Source: Clostridia bacterium (lineage in GTDB: Bacteria > Bacillota > Clostridia > Oscillospirales > Acutalibacteraceae). Taken from it: a stretch of 64,000 nt of DNA. The translations under genes and the position numbers were made by a program. The notes under the pieces are model-generated. The model had not been told where the DNA came from and ran no database searches. It worked only from the letters and a program-made list of their open reading frames with translations. Below, piece after piece: positions 1 through 10,357 of this stretch. Location: assembly GCA_029098305.1 (NCBI GenBank), contig JAQXOB010000036.1, positions 1-64,000 of the forward strand, given 5' to 3'. The first letter of the stretch is position 1. Each line of letters starts with the position of its first letter.

Positions 1-1
1 T

Positions 2-499
2 GGTTCGATAATTCTTGGTCCAAAGATAGGCTTGTTGCTTGGTACAATATTTGGATTATCCAGCTTCATCACCTGTTTTGGATTGGACGCTTTTGGTGCA
101 GTTCTGCTCAGTATAAATCCGTTTTATACATTTGTGACTTGTGTAGTGCCAAGAATGTTGTGCGGATTTTTGCCCGGATTGATTTATAAAGGTCTTGCCA
201 ATAATAAGTTTCTTGCAAAACATGACAAGCAAGACATTACAGCCACATCAATCGCAAGTGTTAGCACTGCATTGATAAATACATTGTTTTTCCTTGGTTT
301 TATGTGGCTTCTTTTTGCTGAAGACTTCTTAAATAACGAAGAAGTTATAGGCGTGCTTGGCGGAACAGTGATTGGCAGTTTTAAAACACTGATTGTAGCA
401 TTTGCAGGTATAAATGCTATTATTGAATCAGCTACAGCTTTGATTTTGGGAACTGCTATTATCAAGGCATTAAAATACTGCTTAAAGAGATTATCCTGA
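2..499 (+). CDS. ECF transporter S component (5' truncated by window edge)
   Basis: Frame remains open upstream of the listed start (GSIILGPKIGLLLGTIFGLSSFITCFG...); hydrophobic multi-TM protein with the typical ECF-S 'NPFYTFVTCVVPRMLCGFLPGLIYKGL' segment; adjacent to birA. Confidence 0.75.
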   Translation, partial: GSIILGPKIGLLLGTIFGLSSFITCFGLDAFGAVLLSINPFYTFVTCVVPRMLCGFLPGLIYKGLANNKFLAKHDKQDITATSIASVSTALINTLFFLGFMWLLFAEDFLNNEEVIGVLGGTVIGSFKTLIVAFAGINAIIESATALILGTAIIKALKYCLKRLS

Positions 500-1269
500 T
501 GTCAAGAAGTTATCTTAGCAACATAAAAACAAAATATATCGGAAGATACATAAATTATTATTCCTGCATAGATTCCACAAACATTCAGATGAAACGAGTA
601 GGCAAAAATATGCCTGAAGGGTACACTATTGTAGCTGAAAAGCAGGAAAATGGCAAAGGTCGACTAGGCAGAGTATGGCAATCACAAAGCTGTGACAGTA
701 TATATATGAGTATATTGCTAAAGCCGGACATACATATTGCTCAGGTGCCAATTATCACACTGCTGTGTGGTCTGTCCGTTTGCAAGACTATCGAGAGAGT
801 GACAGGTGAAGAATTTGGCATAAAGTGGCCGAACGATATAGTACATAGAAATAAAAAGCTCGCAGGAATACTGTGCGAGGGTTGCATGACAGGTGATAAG
901 CCTGAGTTTGTGGTGGTAGGCTTAGGGCTTAATGTGAATAACAGAATTTTTCCTGACGAAATTTCGAGCAAGGCTTGTAGCCTTTATACCATACAAGGTA
1001 AAGATTATGACAAAAAAGATATAATCTGTGATATTCTATCTGATTTTGAACAGCATTATGAGATGTTCAAAAAAGATGCGTATTTCTTTCTGGATGAATA
1101 TAAGAAAAAATGCGTGACACTGGAAAGAAAAGTCTCTTTTCAGAAAAACTCAAATGGTTTTTCAGGTGTAGCATACGACATAGACTGTAACGGTGATCTT
1201 TTGGTGAAGACAGACAGCGGAAGTGTAACTGTATCATCAGGAGAGGTTACTGTGCAGGGTATATATTAA
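499..1269 (+). CDS. birA: Biotin--[acetyl-CoA-carboxylase] ligase
   Basis: GRLGRVWQS and KWPNDIV motifs, AGILCE, 256 aa. Confidence 0.9.
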   Translation: MSRSYLSNIKTKYIGRYINYYSCIDSTNIQMKRVGKNMPEGYTIVAEKQENGKGRLGRVWQSQSCDSIYMSILLKPDIHIAQVPIITLLCGLSVCKTIERVTGEEFGIKWPNDIVHRNKKLAGILCEGCMTGDKPEFVVVGLGLNVNNRIFPDEISSKACSLYTIQGKDYDKKDIICDILSDFEQHYEMFKKDAYFFLDEYKKKCVTLERKVSFQKNSNGFSGVAYDIDCNGDLLVKTDSGSVTVSSGEVTVQGIY

Positions 1270-1284
1270 AATTATTTATAAAAT

Positions 1285-1325
1285 AAATGCCATAGGATAC
1301 AAGCTTGTTTGTCCTGTGGCATTTG
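1285..1325 (+). terminator. Intrinsic terminator after birA
   Basis: AAATGCCATAGGA-loop-TCCTGTGGCATTT inverted repeat followed by T-rich sequence. Confidence 0.7.
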
Positions 1326-1371
1326 TTATTTTCTTTCTGTGGAAAATGCCTTTAAGTATTTGATTTTGTGC

Positions 1372-1400
1372 TTGCACAAATGATGCAAATGTGATAACAT
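1372..1400 (+). promoter_or_regulatory. Putative sigma-A promoter of the miaB operon
   Basis: TTGCAC - 17 bp - TAACAT, with TGTGA immediately before the -10. Confidence 0.6.
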
Positions 1401-1440
1401 ATAATTTGTGTTATTGCAATAAGAAAGTGGGTTCATAGCA

Positions 1441-2847
1441 TTGATTCGAGAAGTAATATACGATTATGATAAACAGTTAGAATATATAAATCTCTCACGT
1501 GAAATTATGGATATCAGAAAAAGAGGAGAAAAACCTCTTGCTTTTATCCACACATACGGATGTCAGCAGAATGTGGCTGATGGAGAGCGTATAAAGGGTA
1601 TGCTGGAGCAAATGGGATTTGACTTCACTGATACGGTGGATGATGCCGATTTTATTCTCTTCAACACTTGTGCTGTGAGAGAACACGCTGAAGATAGAGT
1701 TTTTGGCAATGTGGGGGCGTTAAAGACGTTAAAAAGACGCCATCCTTCTATATTGATAGCGCTTTGTGGATGCATGATGGAGCAGGAGCATATCGCTAAT
1801 AAGATATATAAAAGCTTTCCTTTTGTTGGACTTGTGTTTGGCACTCATGCTATCCATAAGTTTCCTGATATGTTTTATCACAGCATCACAGGCGGTAAGC
1901 GTGTGTTTGAAAGAGGTAATGACGACCTTGCTGTGCATGAGGGCATACCGATTAAGCGTGACGGCAGTTTTAAGGCATGGCTATCTATTATGTATGGTTG
2001 TGATAATTTTTGCTCATACTGTATTGTACCCTATACCAGAGGCAGAGAGCGTAGCAGACGTTTTGAAGATATAGTGGCTGAGGCTAAAGAGCTTGTAGCT
2101 AACGGATACAAAGAAATCACACTCTTAGGTCAAAACGTGAACTCATATGGTAAGGGCTTAGAAGAAAAGCACACCTTTGCTGAGCTTATAAAAGAGATAG
2201 ACAATATAGAAGGTGATTTTCTTATAAGATTTATGACATCACATCCTAAAGATTGTTCAAAGGAGCTTATAGATGTGATAGCACAGAGCAAGCATATCAG
2301 TAAGCACCTGCATCTGCCATTTCAAAGCGGAAGCGACAGAATCCTTAAGGAAATGAACAGACGATATGACAGAGAAAAATATCTGGACATCGTTAATTAT
2401 GCCAAAGAGAAAATAGAGGATGTTTCGCTAACATCTGATATAATAGTAGGTTTTCCCGGTGAAACAGAGGAGGACTTTGAGCAGACTATCAGCTTAGTAA
2501 AAGAAGTAGGCTTCACATCTCTTTTCACATTTATTTATTCTAAGCGTGTGGGTACACCTGCCGCAGAGATGGAAGATCCTACTACAGACGAAGAAAAAAG
2601 TCGCAGGTTTACTCGTCTTTTAAAGGTACAGGAGGAGATAGCTGCCCAGAGATGTGCATCTATGGTGGATAGCGTACAGCGTGTGCTTGTAGAGAGTATG
2701 AACGAGAAGAAAGGTATGCTTTCAGGAAGAACAAGCGGAAATATTATAGTAGAATTTGACGGAAGTGAAGATTTGATAGGTAGCTTCGCTAACGTGAAGA
2801 TAACAAAGGCTCGCAACTGGATATTACAAGGCGAGCTGGCACAATAA
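1441..2847 (+). CDS. miaB: tRNA-2-methylthio-N6-dimethylallyladenosine synthase MiaB
   Basis: HTYGCQQNVADGERIKGML, radical SAM CDNFCSYCIVPYTRGRERSR, C-terminal TRAM. Confidence 0.95.
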   Translation: MIREVIYDYDKQLEYINLSREIMDIRKRGEKPLAFIHTYGCQQNVADGERIKGMLEQMGFDFTDTVDDADFILFNTCAVREHAEDRVFGNVGALKTLKRRHPSILIALCGCMMEQEHIANKIYKSFPFVGLVFGTHAIHKFPDMFYHSITGGKRVFERGNDDLAVHEGIPIKRDGSFKAWLSIMYGCDNFCSYCIVPYTRGRERSRRFEDIVAEAKELVANGYKEITLLGQNVNSYGKGLEEKHTFAELIKEIDNIEGDFLIRFMTSHPKDCSKELIDVIAQSKHISKHLHLPFQSGSDRILKEMNRRYDREKYLDIVNYAKEKIEDVSLTSDIIVGFPGETEEDFEQTISLVKEVGFTSLFTFIYSKRVGTPAAEMEDPTTDEEKSRRFTRLLKVQEEIAAQRCASMVDSVQRVLVESMNEKKGMLSGRTSGNIIVEFDGSEDLIGSFANVKITKARNWILQGELAQ

Positions 2848-2878
2848 ATTAAAAAGTATAAAAAAGGAGATAAATAAA

Positions 2879-3283
2879 ATGGATATGATAGAACTTGCAA
2901 GAGAAATAGGAAGACAGATACAGAAGGACGAGGCATACTTGAATTTGAAAAAGGCACAGGAAGATAGCGACAATGATACTGTGCTACAAGAGCTTATCGG
3001 CAACTTTAATCTCAAAAGACTGGCAATTAACAACGAAACTGCAAAAGAGGATAAAGATAACGAGAAACTTATCGAGCTTAATAAAGAGCTTCGTGTAATC
3101 TATGCAGATATAATGAGAAATGAGAATATGACAGCCTATAACAACGCAAAAACAGAATTTGACAAAAAGCTTGCAAGAGTTATGGCAATTATTCAGCAAT
3201 CGGCACAGGGTGAAGATCCAAACACAACCGATTATGTAGTATCATGCTCAGGCGATTGCTCAGGCTGTAGCGGATGCCACTGA
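2879..3283 (+). CDS. YlbF/YmcA family regulator with Cys-rich C-terminus
   Basis: 134 aa helical protein between miaB and mutS; C-terminus CSGDCSGCSGCH. Confidence 0.8.
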   Translation: MDMIELAREIGRQIQKDEAYLNLKKAQEDSDNDTVLQELIGNFNLKRLAINNETAKEDKDNEKLIELNKELRVIYADIMRNENMTAYNNAKTEFDKKLARVMAIIQQSAQGEDPNTTDYVVSCSGDCSGCSGCH

Positions 3284-3327
3284 TAACTGATATAAGATAT
3301 ATTTAGTTTTTTTCAGGAGGTGGAACT

Positions 3328-5940
3328 ATGGCAGAACTCTCGCCAATGATGAAGCAGTATTTTGAAATAAAAGAGAAATATCCCAATACCCTTGTTTTTT
3401 ATCGACTTGGTGACTTTTACGAGATGTTTTTTGAAGATGCAAAGATAGCATCACAAGAGCTTGATCTCACCCTCACAGGGCGTGACTGTGGATTAGATGA
3501 GCGTGCGCCTATGTGTGGCGTGCCGTTTCATAGCTGTGATGGATATATAGCAAAGCTTATTCAAAAGGGCTATAAGGTGGCTATTTGTGAGCAGGTGGAG
3601 GATCCGGCTCTTTCTAAGGGGCTGGTTAAGCGTGATGTAGTGCGTGTTATCACACCCGGCACACTTATCGAAAGTTCTATACTCGATGCAGGCAAAAACA
3701 ACTATATTTGCAGTGTATATGTAAAGAATAAAAAGTGTGGTATAGCCTTTTGTGATATTTCTACAGGCAAGCTTACTGCCACGCAGATAGAGGGTCACGA
3801 TTTTATAAAAAAAGCAAAAAACGAGATTTTGTCCTGTTCACCTAATGAAATTATATGCAATAGCGGAGTGCTTAGGCTCAAAGGAATCAGTGAGTACATT
3901 TGTGAACGCATAGGGGTGGAGATAGAAGCCACAGAAGATGCTGACTTTGATTGTAGCGATAGTTTGTTTTATGAATATTTCCCCAATGCAGAGCTTAATG
4001 AAAATGACTATGAGCAAAACATTTGTTCCATATCGGCTGTATGTGGATTGATGGGCTATCTCAAGCGAACCCAAATGAACGGCTTGGAAAGAATATCTGT
4101 TCCAAAGTTCTATAAAGGTGAGCAGTTTATGTTGCTCGATTTTAACACTAAGAGAAATCTGGAGCTTTTGCAAACTATGCACACGGGCGAAAAGAAAGGC
4201 TCTTTGCTCTGGGTGTTGGACAAGACCCACACCGCCATGGGCAAGCGACTTTTGCGCACATGGATCGAGAGACCGTTGCTTGCTTGCAATACTATTATTA
4301 ACAGGCAAAATTCGGTGTCGGAGCTGGTGCATGATGTGATACTTCGCTCAGATTTATCTGATGCCTTAAAACCTATGATAGATATACAGCGCCTTATGAC
4401 AAAGGTGACGTATGGTTCTGTTAGCCCTAAGGAGATATATTCGCTTGGACTGGCATTTGGGCAGATACCATGCATAAAAAGTGTGATTGCAAAGACAAGC
4501 TCACGGCTTTTAAAGGATAGCTATAACAAGATGGATGATCTAAGTGATCTCCATGAGCTTATTATGACAGCTATCAGTGAAAAAGCCCCCATAACCTCCA
4601 AAGACGGGGGTATCTTTAATGAAGGCTACAGCAAAGAAGCAGATGAACTTAGAATCATAATGAACGATTCGTCATCACTGCTTGCAAAAATAGAGGCAAG
4701 AGAAAAGGAAGCTACAGGCATACCAAAACTCAAAATAGGTTATAACAGAGTGTTTGGCTATTATATAGAGGTCACAAATATGTATAAAGACCTAGTGCCT
4801 GAAACCTATATCCGCAAGCAGACCTTGACCAACTGTGAAAGATATATCACACAGGAGCTTAAAAATCTTGAGGGCACCATATTGGGCGCAAAAGAGAGAT
4901 GTTGCAAATTGGAGTATGATCTGTTTCAGAATTTTGTGAAGCAGATATCTGCACATCTGCTTAGAATAGAGCAAACTATAGATGCAATAGCTGTTGTAGA
5001 TGTGCTTATGTCTTTGGCACAGGTGGCTAGCGATAATAGATACTGTCGCCCAGAGGTGAATAACAGCGGAAAAATAATAGTAAAAGAAAGCCGTCACCCT
5101 GTTGTAGAACTTTTACTTAAAAATACACCGTTTGTGCCAAACAATATATATCTTGATAATGACAGTAACAGAACAGCCATCATAACCGGACCTAATATGG
5201 CAGGTAAATCTACATATATGCGTCAGGCGGCACTTATCACAATTATGGCACAGATAGGTAGCTATGTGCCTGCTGAAAGCGCCGAAATAGGCATCACAGA
5301 TGCTGTTTTTACTCGAATAGGCGCATCAGATGACCTCACCACAGGTCAATCTACATTTATGGTTGAGATGAACGAGGTTGCAAATATAATAAAATCAGCC
5401 ACAAAGAATAGTCTGCTCATTCTTGACGAAATAGGCAGAGGAACATCTACCTATGATGGTATGAGTATCGCTCGCAGTGTGCTGGAATATGTGACAGACA
5501 AAAAGACTCTTGGTGCCAAAACCTTGTTTGCCACTCATTATCACGAACTCACTATTCTTGAGAATCTCATGGATGGTGTCAAAAACTACAATATAGCTGT
5601 CAAAAAGAGGGGCTTTGATATAACCTTCCTGAGGAGAATTGTACCGGGTGGAGCCGATGAGAGCTATGGTGTGGAGGTTGCAAAGCTTGCAGGCATACCG
5701 GAGAGCATAATTATGAGGGCTAAAGAGGTTCTATCGGAGCTTGAGGGTCAATCCGACAATAAGCCAATAACCCAGAATGTGTCACAAAATACAAATACTG
5801 AAGAAACTTTGTTTTCTTTGATAGATACCGGTAACAATAAGATTATAGACGAGCTGAAAAACATTGATATAAATACGCTTACACCGATAGAAGCTATGAA
5901 AAAGCTCTATGACCTTGTAAGCATGGCAAAGGATACATAA
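3328..5940 (+). CDS. mutS: DNA mismatch repair protein MutS
   Basis: MMKQYFEIKEKYPNTLVFYRLGDFYEMFFEDA; TGPNMAGKSTYMRQ; DEIGRGTSTYDG. Confidence 0.98.
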   Translation: MAELSPMMKQYFEIKEKYPNTLVFYRLGDFYEMFFEDAKIASQELDLTLTGRDCGLDERAPMCGVPFHSCDGYIAKLIQKGYKVAICEQVEDPALSKGLVKRDVVRVITPGTLIESSILDAGKNNYICSVYVKNKKCGIAFCDISTGKLTATQIEGHDFIKKAKNEILSCSPNEIICNSGVLRLKGISEYICERIGVEIEATEDADFDCSDSLFYEYFPNAELNENDYEQNICSISAVCGLMGYLKRTQMNGLERISVPKFYKGEQFMLLDFNTKRNLELLQTMHTGEKKGSLLWVLDKTHTAMGKRLLRTWIERPLLACNTIINRQNSVSELVHDVILRSDLSDALKPMIDIQRLMTKVTYGSVSPKEIYSLGLAFGQIPCIKSVIAKTSSRLLKDSYNKMDDLSDLHELIMTAISEKAPITSKDGGIFNEGYSKEADELRIIMNDSSSLLAKIEAREKEATGIPKLKIGYNRVFGYYIEVTNMYKDLVPETYIRKQTLTNCERYITQELKNLEGTILGAKERCCKLEYDLFQNFVKQISAHLLRIEQTIDAIAVVDVLMSLAQVASDNRYCRPEVNNSGKIIVKESRHPVVELLLKNTPFVPNNIYLDNDSNRTAIITGPNMAGKSTYMRQAALITIMAQIGSYVPAESAEIGITDAVFTRIGASDDLTTGQSTFMVEMNEVANIIKSATKNSLLILDEIGRGTSTYDGMSIARSVLEYVTDKKTLGAKTLFATHYHELTILENLMDGVKNYNIAVKKRGFDITFLRRIVPGGADESYGVEVAKLAGIPESIIMRAKEVLSELEGQSDNKPITQNVSQNTNTEETLFSLIDTGNNKIIDELKNIDINTLTPIEAMKKLYDLVSMAKDT

Positions 5941-6009
5941 TAGACTTTTGCTGTTATGACTTATACAAACTAAAACTAAATTCTAAAAAAATTATGTTGT
6001 GGTGAGAAT

Positions 6010-8109
6010 ATGTCAAAGATTAATATACTTGATAAATACACTGCAGAGCTGATAGCTGCAGGTGAGGTGGTAGAAAGACCTGCCTCTGCTATAAAGGAAC
6101 TTTGCGAAAATGCAATAGATGCAGGCGCAACCAATATTACAGTAGAGATAAATCACGGTGGAATCACCTATATGCGTGTTACAGATAACGGCTGTGGCAT
6201 AGAGCGTGAGGACATCCGAAAGGCTTTTTTGCGCCATGCCACCAGCAAGGTGAAAAGTGCAGAAGACCTCGATTCTATAGGTACACTAGGCTTTCGTGGA
6301 GAGGCTTTGGCATCTATTTGCGCTGTGTCTAAGGTAGAGCTTATCACAAAATCTGTGGATGAACAGATAGGCTCTAGCTATTGCATTGAGGGTGGCGAAG
6401 AGAAATCATTTGAAGATGCCGGATGTCCAAACGGCACCACGATAATCGTGCGTGATTTGTTTTATAATGTGCCTGCACGAATGAAATTTCTAAAAAAAGA
6501 TGTTGCCGAAGGCAACGCTGTTTCTAGTATTATAGACAAGATTGCGCTCTCTCACCCGGAGGTGGGCATAACATTCATCAGAGATGGCAGAAAGTCTATT
6601 TGTACATCCGGTGATGGCAAGCTTTTATCTGCTATTTATGGTGTTTTTGGCAAGGAGTTTGCCAGAGAGCTTATCCCGATGTCATATAAAATGTATGGCA
6701 TAGAGATATCCGGTTACATTTCAAAGCCAATCCATGCACGTCCTACACGAAATCTGCAAAATTTCTTTTTGAACGGCCGATTTGTGAAAAGTCGCACCGC
6801 CATGGCGGCACTGGAAGAGGCTTTCAAAGGCTCTGTTATGGTTGGCAAGTATCCATCATGTGTGCTTAATATAACTATGAATTGTGGCACATATGATGTC
6901 AATGTTCACCCAGCTAAGATGGAGGTTCGCTTTACCAATGAGCGACCACTCTTTGACTGCATATATCACGGTGTCAAAACAGCTTTGATAGAGGGCGATA
7001 CGGCCAAAAGATTTGAAATGAATAAAAGTTTACCGGATAATTATGCATTCAAGTTTATATCAAAGCGTGCAAAGAAAATGACATCAGAGCCTGTGGTAGA
7101 GTCACGAATATTGCCTGTAAAAGAAGACACAGCGGAAGAACCCGAAATCTTTGTGCCTAAGAAAACAGCAATTAGAGAAAATGAAAACATCGCGCTTAAC
7201 GACGTTGCAGACAGGATGCCATATTCTGCTGACGTAGTAAGTGATGAATATATAAGACAGCCGATGCCGGTAAATACAGACAGACGTACATCTCAGCCAA
7301 TAACAAATAATCAAACAAAAGCCACACCTCCATCATCTCAACAAAATATAGATGATAAAAAACCAAACCTGTATGAGTTTAATACATCAGTGAGCAGTCG
7401 GTTTGAAATGCAAAGCAGTGATAAAAAGAAAAACGCAGAAGCTCCTGTGATTTCACATAACGTTTCTGCAAGCAGGTTTGTGGCAACTATGCCAACGAGC
7501 AACGAATCTTCTTTTCAGTTCCAGATGGATAGTATTAAGCCAAGACTGAGATTTATTGGTGAGGCTTTTAATACCTATATAATTTTGCAGAGTAAAGAGG
7601 ATGAGCTGATGCTTGTGGATAAGCACGCAGCACATGAAAGACTTATTTATGAAAGACTAAAAAGAGAACGAGATACTTTTGCTCAGATTTTGCTCTATCC
7701 GGTTATTATCAATCTATCTAAAGAGGAACACAACACTATAATTGAGTGTAGGGATATCCTATATAAGGCAGGATATGAGATAGATGATTTTGATCAAGGC
7801 AGAGTAATTGTTAGGGCAGCACCCCATTATCTTGATGAAACTGAGATAACCGACAGCGTGATAGAGCTGGCTTCTTATCTCATGGATAACAAAAATCACA
7901 CACTGAGCGAAAAAGCAGATAATATACTACACTCAACAGCGTGCCGTGCAGCAATCAAAGGTGGTAATATTAGTGCCACGCAAGAACTGATAGCACTGGT
8001 TCAGATGCTGGAGGATAATCCTGATCTTAAATATTGTCCTCATGGTAGACCAATAAGCACAACAATCAAAAAACGTGATATAGAAAAACAATTCGGAAGA
8101 ATACAGTAA
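6010..8109 (+). CDS. mutL: DNA mismatch repair protein MutL
   Basis: IAAGEVVERPASAIKELCENAIDAG; TLGFRGEALASI; C-terminal QIL..HGRPIS. Confidence 0.97.
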   Translation: MSKINILDKYTAELIAAGEVVERPASAIKELCENAIDAGATNITVEINHGGITYMRVTDNGCGIEREDIRKAFLRHATSKVKSAEDLDSIGTLGFRGEALASICAVSKVELITKSVDEQIGSSYCIEGGEEKSFEDAGCPNGTTIIVRDLFYNVPARMKFLKKDVAEGNAVSSIIDKIALSHPEVGITFIRDGRKSICTSGDGKLLSAIYGVFGKEFARELIPMSYKMYGIEISGYISKPIHARPTRNLQNFFLNGRFVKSRTAMAALEEAFKGSVMVGKYPSCVLNITMNCGTYDVNVHPAKMEVRFTNERPLFDCIYHGVKTALIEGDTAKRFEMNKSLPDNYAFKFISKRAKKMTSEPVVESRILPVKEDTAEEPEIFVPKKTAIRENENIALNDVADRMPYSADVVSDEYIRQPMPVNTDRRTSQPITNNQTKATPPSSQQNIDDKKPNLYEFNTSVSSRFEMQSSDKKKNAEAPVISHNVSASRFVATMPTSNESSFQFQMDSIKPRLRFIGEAFNTYIILQSKEDELMLVDKHAAHERLIYERLKRERDTFAQILLYPVIINLSKEEHNTIIECRDILYKAGYEIDDFDQGRVIVRAAPHYLDETEITDSVIELASYLMDNKNHTLSEKADNILHSTACRAAIKGGNISATQELIALVQMLEDNPDLKYCPHGRPISTTIKKRDIEKQFGRIQ

Positions 8110-8129
8110 TAAGAAACGGTGCATAACGT

Positions 8130-9110
8130 ATGGAAAACACTACTCAAAACAGAATAAAGATTTTGGCAGTAGTGGGTCCTACTGCATCAGGCAAAACATC
8201 ACTTGGTGTTAGTCTTGCCAAAAAGCTTGACGGAGAGATAGTCTCGGCTGATTCTATCCAGATATACAAAGATATGCAGATAGCAAGTGCCAAGCCTACT
8301 GATGAGGAAAAATGCGGAGTGCCACATCACATGATGGACTTTGTGCCTACAGATGAAAGCTATAATGTATCAAAGTATGTAATGCAGGCACACGATGTGA
8401 TTGCAGATATTACACGCCGAGGAAAACTGCCGATTATTGTGGGTGGAACAGGTTTGTATATTGATTCGCTTCTCAATGACATAGAGTTTGCCGAAGAAAA
8501 TGATAACACAATCAGGATGAAGCTGGAGCAAAGGCTTAAAAGCGAAGGGATAGAAACACTTTATTCTGAACTGATAAAGATAGATCCCGAATGTGCATCT
8601 ATTCATATCAACAACCAAAAGCGTGTGCTGAGAGCACTGGAAATCTATTATGCTACAGGTAAAACACCCACAGAGAATAAAATAATCTCTCGCTCTAAGC
8701 CATCACGATATGATGCCACATTTATTGGTCTAAAATGTAACAACAGAGAAGTGCTGTATAACAGGATAAATTTACGTGTGGATCAAATGCTTAAAGAGGG
8801 ATTGCTGAAGGAAACCAGGCATATTCTCTCTAAGAGTCTCAGTGATACTGCACGAGCTGCGATTGGCTATAAGGAGCTAGAACCCTTTATTAATGGTGAA
8901 ATCTCTCTGGAAGATGCCATAGAAAACCTCAAACGTGAAACAAGACGTTATGCCAAACGTCAGCTTACGTGGTTTTTACGAAATAAAGAAATAAACTGGA
9001 TCAATACAGATGAATATAACGATACAAGCTATATCTTAGATAAGGCTTTTGACATTTGCGAAAGGAGTGGTTTGTTACGGTTAAGAAAATCTTACAACGA
9101 CTTGGCATAG
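8130..9110 (+). CDS. miaA: tRNA dimethylallyltransferase MiaA
   Basis: VVGPTASGKTSLGVSLAKKLDGEIVSADSIQIYKDM. Confidence 0.97.
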   Translation: MENTTQNRIKILAVVGPTASGKTSLGVSLAKKLDGEIVSADSIQIYKDMQIASAKPTDEEKCGVPHHMMDFVPTDESYNVSKYVMQAHDVIADITRRGKLPIIVGGTGLYIDSLLNDIEFAEENDNTIRMKLEQRLKSEGIETLYSELIKIDPECASIHINNQKRVLRALEIYYATGKTPTENKIISRSKPSRYDATFIGLKCNNREVLYNRINLRVDQMLKEGLLKETRHILSKSLSDTARAAIGYKELEPFINGEISLEDAIENLKRETRRYAKRQLTWFLRNKEINWINTDEYNDTSYILDKAFDICERSGLLRLRKSYNDLA

Positions 9111-10357
9111 CAGTTGTTTTTATGGTGATAATTTTTTATGTAGTATATGCATTACTTGTGTCACAGTATTCAATGATACAAACCGAGAAGGTTTACACAT
9201 CAAAGGTTGCAGATTCGTTTGATACAAGCTGTGTGGTAATACGCAAAGAACAGCCTATTACATCGGACATAAATGGATACATATCTTATGCTATCAATGA
9301 TGGCGATAAGGCGAAATATGGTGGAGTTGTGGCAAAGGTTTTTTCATCAGAAACAGCCACAGCAGACCATATAGAGAGCAACAGAATCTCAAGTGAGCTA
9401 GAAAGTATATCTAAGCTAAATAAAAGCCTTAAAAATCTTTCTGTTGGTATAAATATAGCAGAAAGTCAGATAACATCCGCACTTACAAACTACAATGTTG
9501 CCAGAGTTTCCGGAGAATACTCAAGGCTTTATGATTTGCGAAACGACATTATGTATTACATAAATGAGCGAAAATACCTCACAGGCGAGGTGAAGAACTA
9601 TAACGACAGAGTAAACTATTTAAAGGACAAGCTCTCGTCTTATTCTTCCGGTTCTGTGGGCAATTATAGCGAAATATTGGCGTCTGTATCGGGTGTGTTC
9701 TCATCTTATGTAGATGGCTATGAAGCTTGCTTTGATTATGACAGAATAAAAGAAATGACAGTGGATGACTATCAAAAACTTCAGAAAAAGGTGGTTTCTC
9801 AAAATACTGTCGGAAAAATAATTACAGAGTTTGATTGGTATGTAGTATGCCCTGTTACTGCCCAGCAGGCTTTAGAGCTTAATTCGGGCTATGGCGAGGT
9901 TGATATAATTTTCACTTCATCTACATTCGACAAAGTGCCTGCGAAGCTTGTAAAAATCAATCAAAAGAGCAAAAAAGCAGGCGGTCTGGCTATTTTTAGG
10001 TGTGACACTATCAACGAATATTTAGTCAATTTAAGAAACGAGGATATCCGCATAGAAACAAATCATTATGAAGGACTCAGAATTTCAAAAAAAGCACTTA
10101 GAACAATAGAAACAGAGGTTACTACCACTGACTCAGACGGCACAGAACACAAGAGCATACAAAAGGTGCAGGGAGTGTATATAAAATATGCCAAGGAACT
10201 ATTGTTCAGAGAAATATCAATATTACATTCTGCATCAAACTATGTAATCTGTGATCCGAATCCGGAAAACCTCCTCACAGACTACGGTAATCTAAAGCTT
10301 TATGATGAGGTTGTAATACAAGGAGCTGATTTATATGACGGTAAGGTCGTCAAATAG
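9056..10357 (+). CDS. HlyD-like membrane-anchored protein, upstream of yggS/sepF
   Basis: Single N-terminal TM, biotinyl-lipoyl-like 'NGYISYAINDGDKAKYGGVVAKVF', coiled coil; conserved Firmicute position before yggS; TTG start overlapping miaA. Confidence 0.7.
   Translation: MRKEWFVTVKKILQRLGIAVVFMVIIFYVVYALLVSQYSMIQTEKVYTSKVADSFDTSCVVIRKEQPITSDINGYISYAINDGDKAKYGGVVAKVFSSETATADHIESNRISSELESISKLNKSLKNLSVGINIAESQITSALTNYNVARVSGEYSRLYDLRNDIMYYINERKYLTGEVKNYNDRVNYLKDKLSSYSSGSVGNYSEILASVSGVFSSYVDGYEACFDYDRIKEMTVDDYQKLQKKVVSQNTVGKIITEFDWYVVCPVTAQQALELNSGYGEVDIIFTSSTFDKVPAKLVKINQKSKKAGGLAIFRCDTINEYLVNLRNEDIRIETNHYEGLRISKKALRTIETEVTTTDSDGTEHKSIQKVQGVYIKYAKELLFREISILHSASNYVICDPNPENLLTDYGNLKLYDEVVIQGADLYDGKVVK

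Noticed and set aside
2535-2957. 140 aa minus-strand ORF antisense to miaB/ylbF
   Set aside because: Opposes strongly recognised miaB coding sequence; composition typical of antisense frames.
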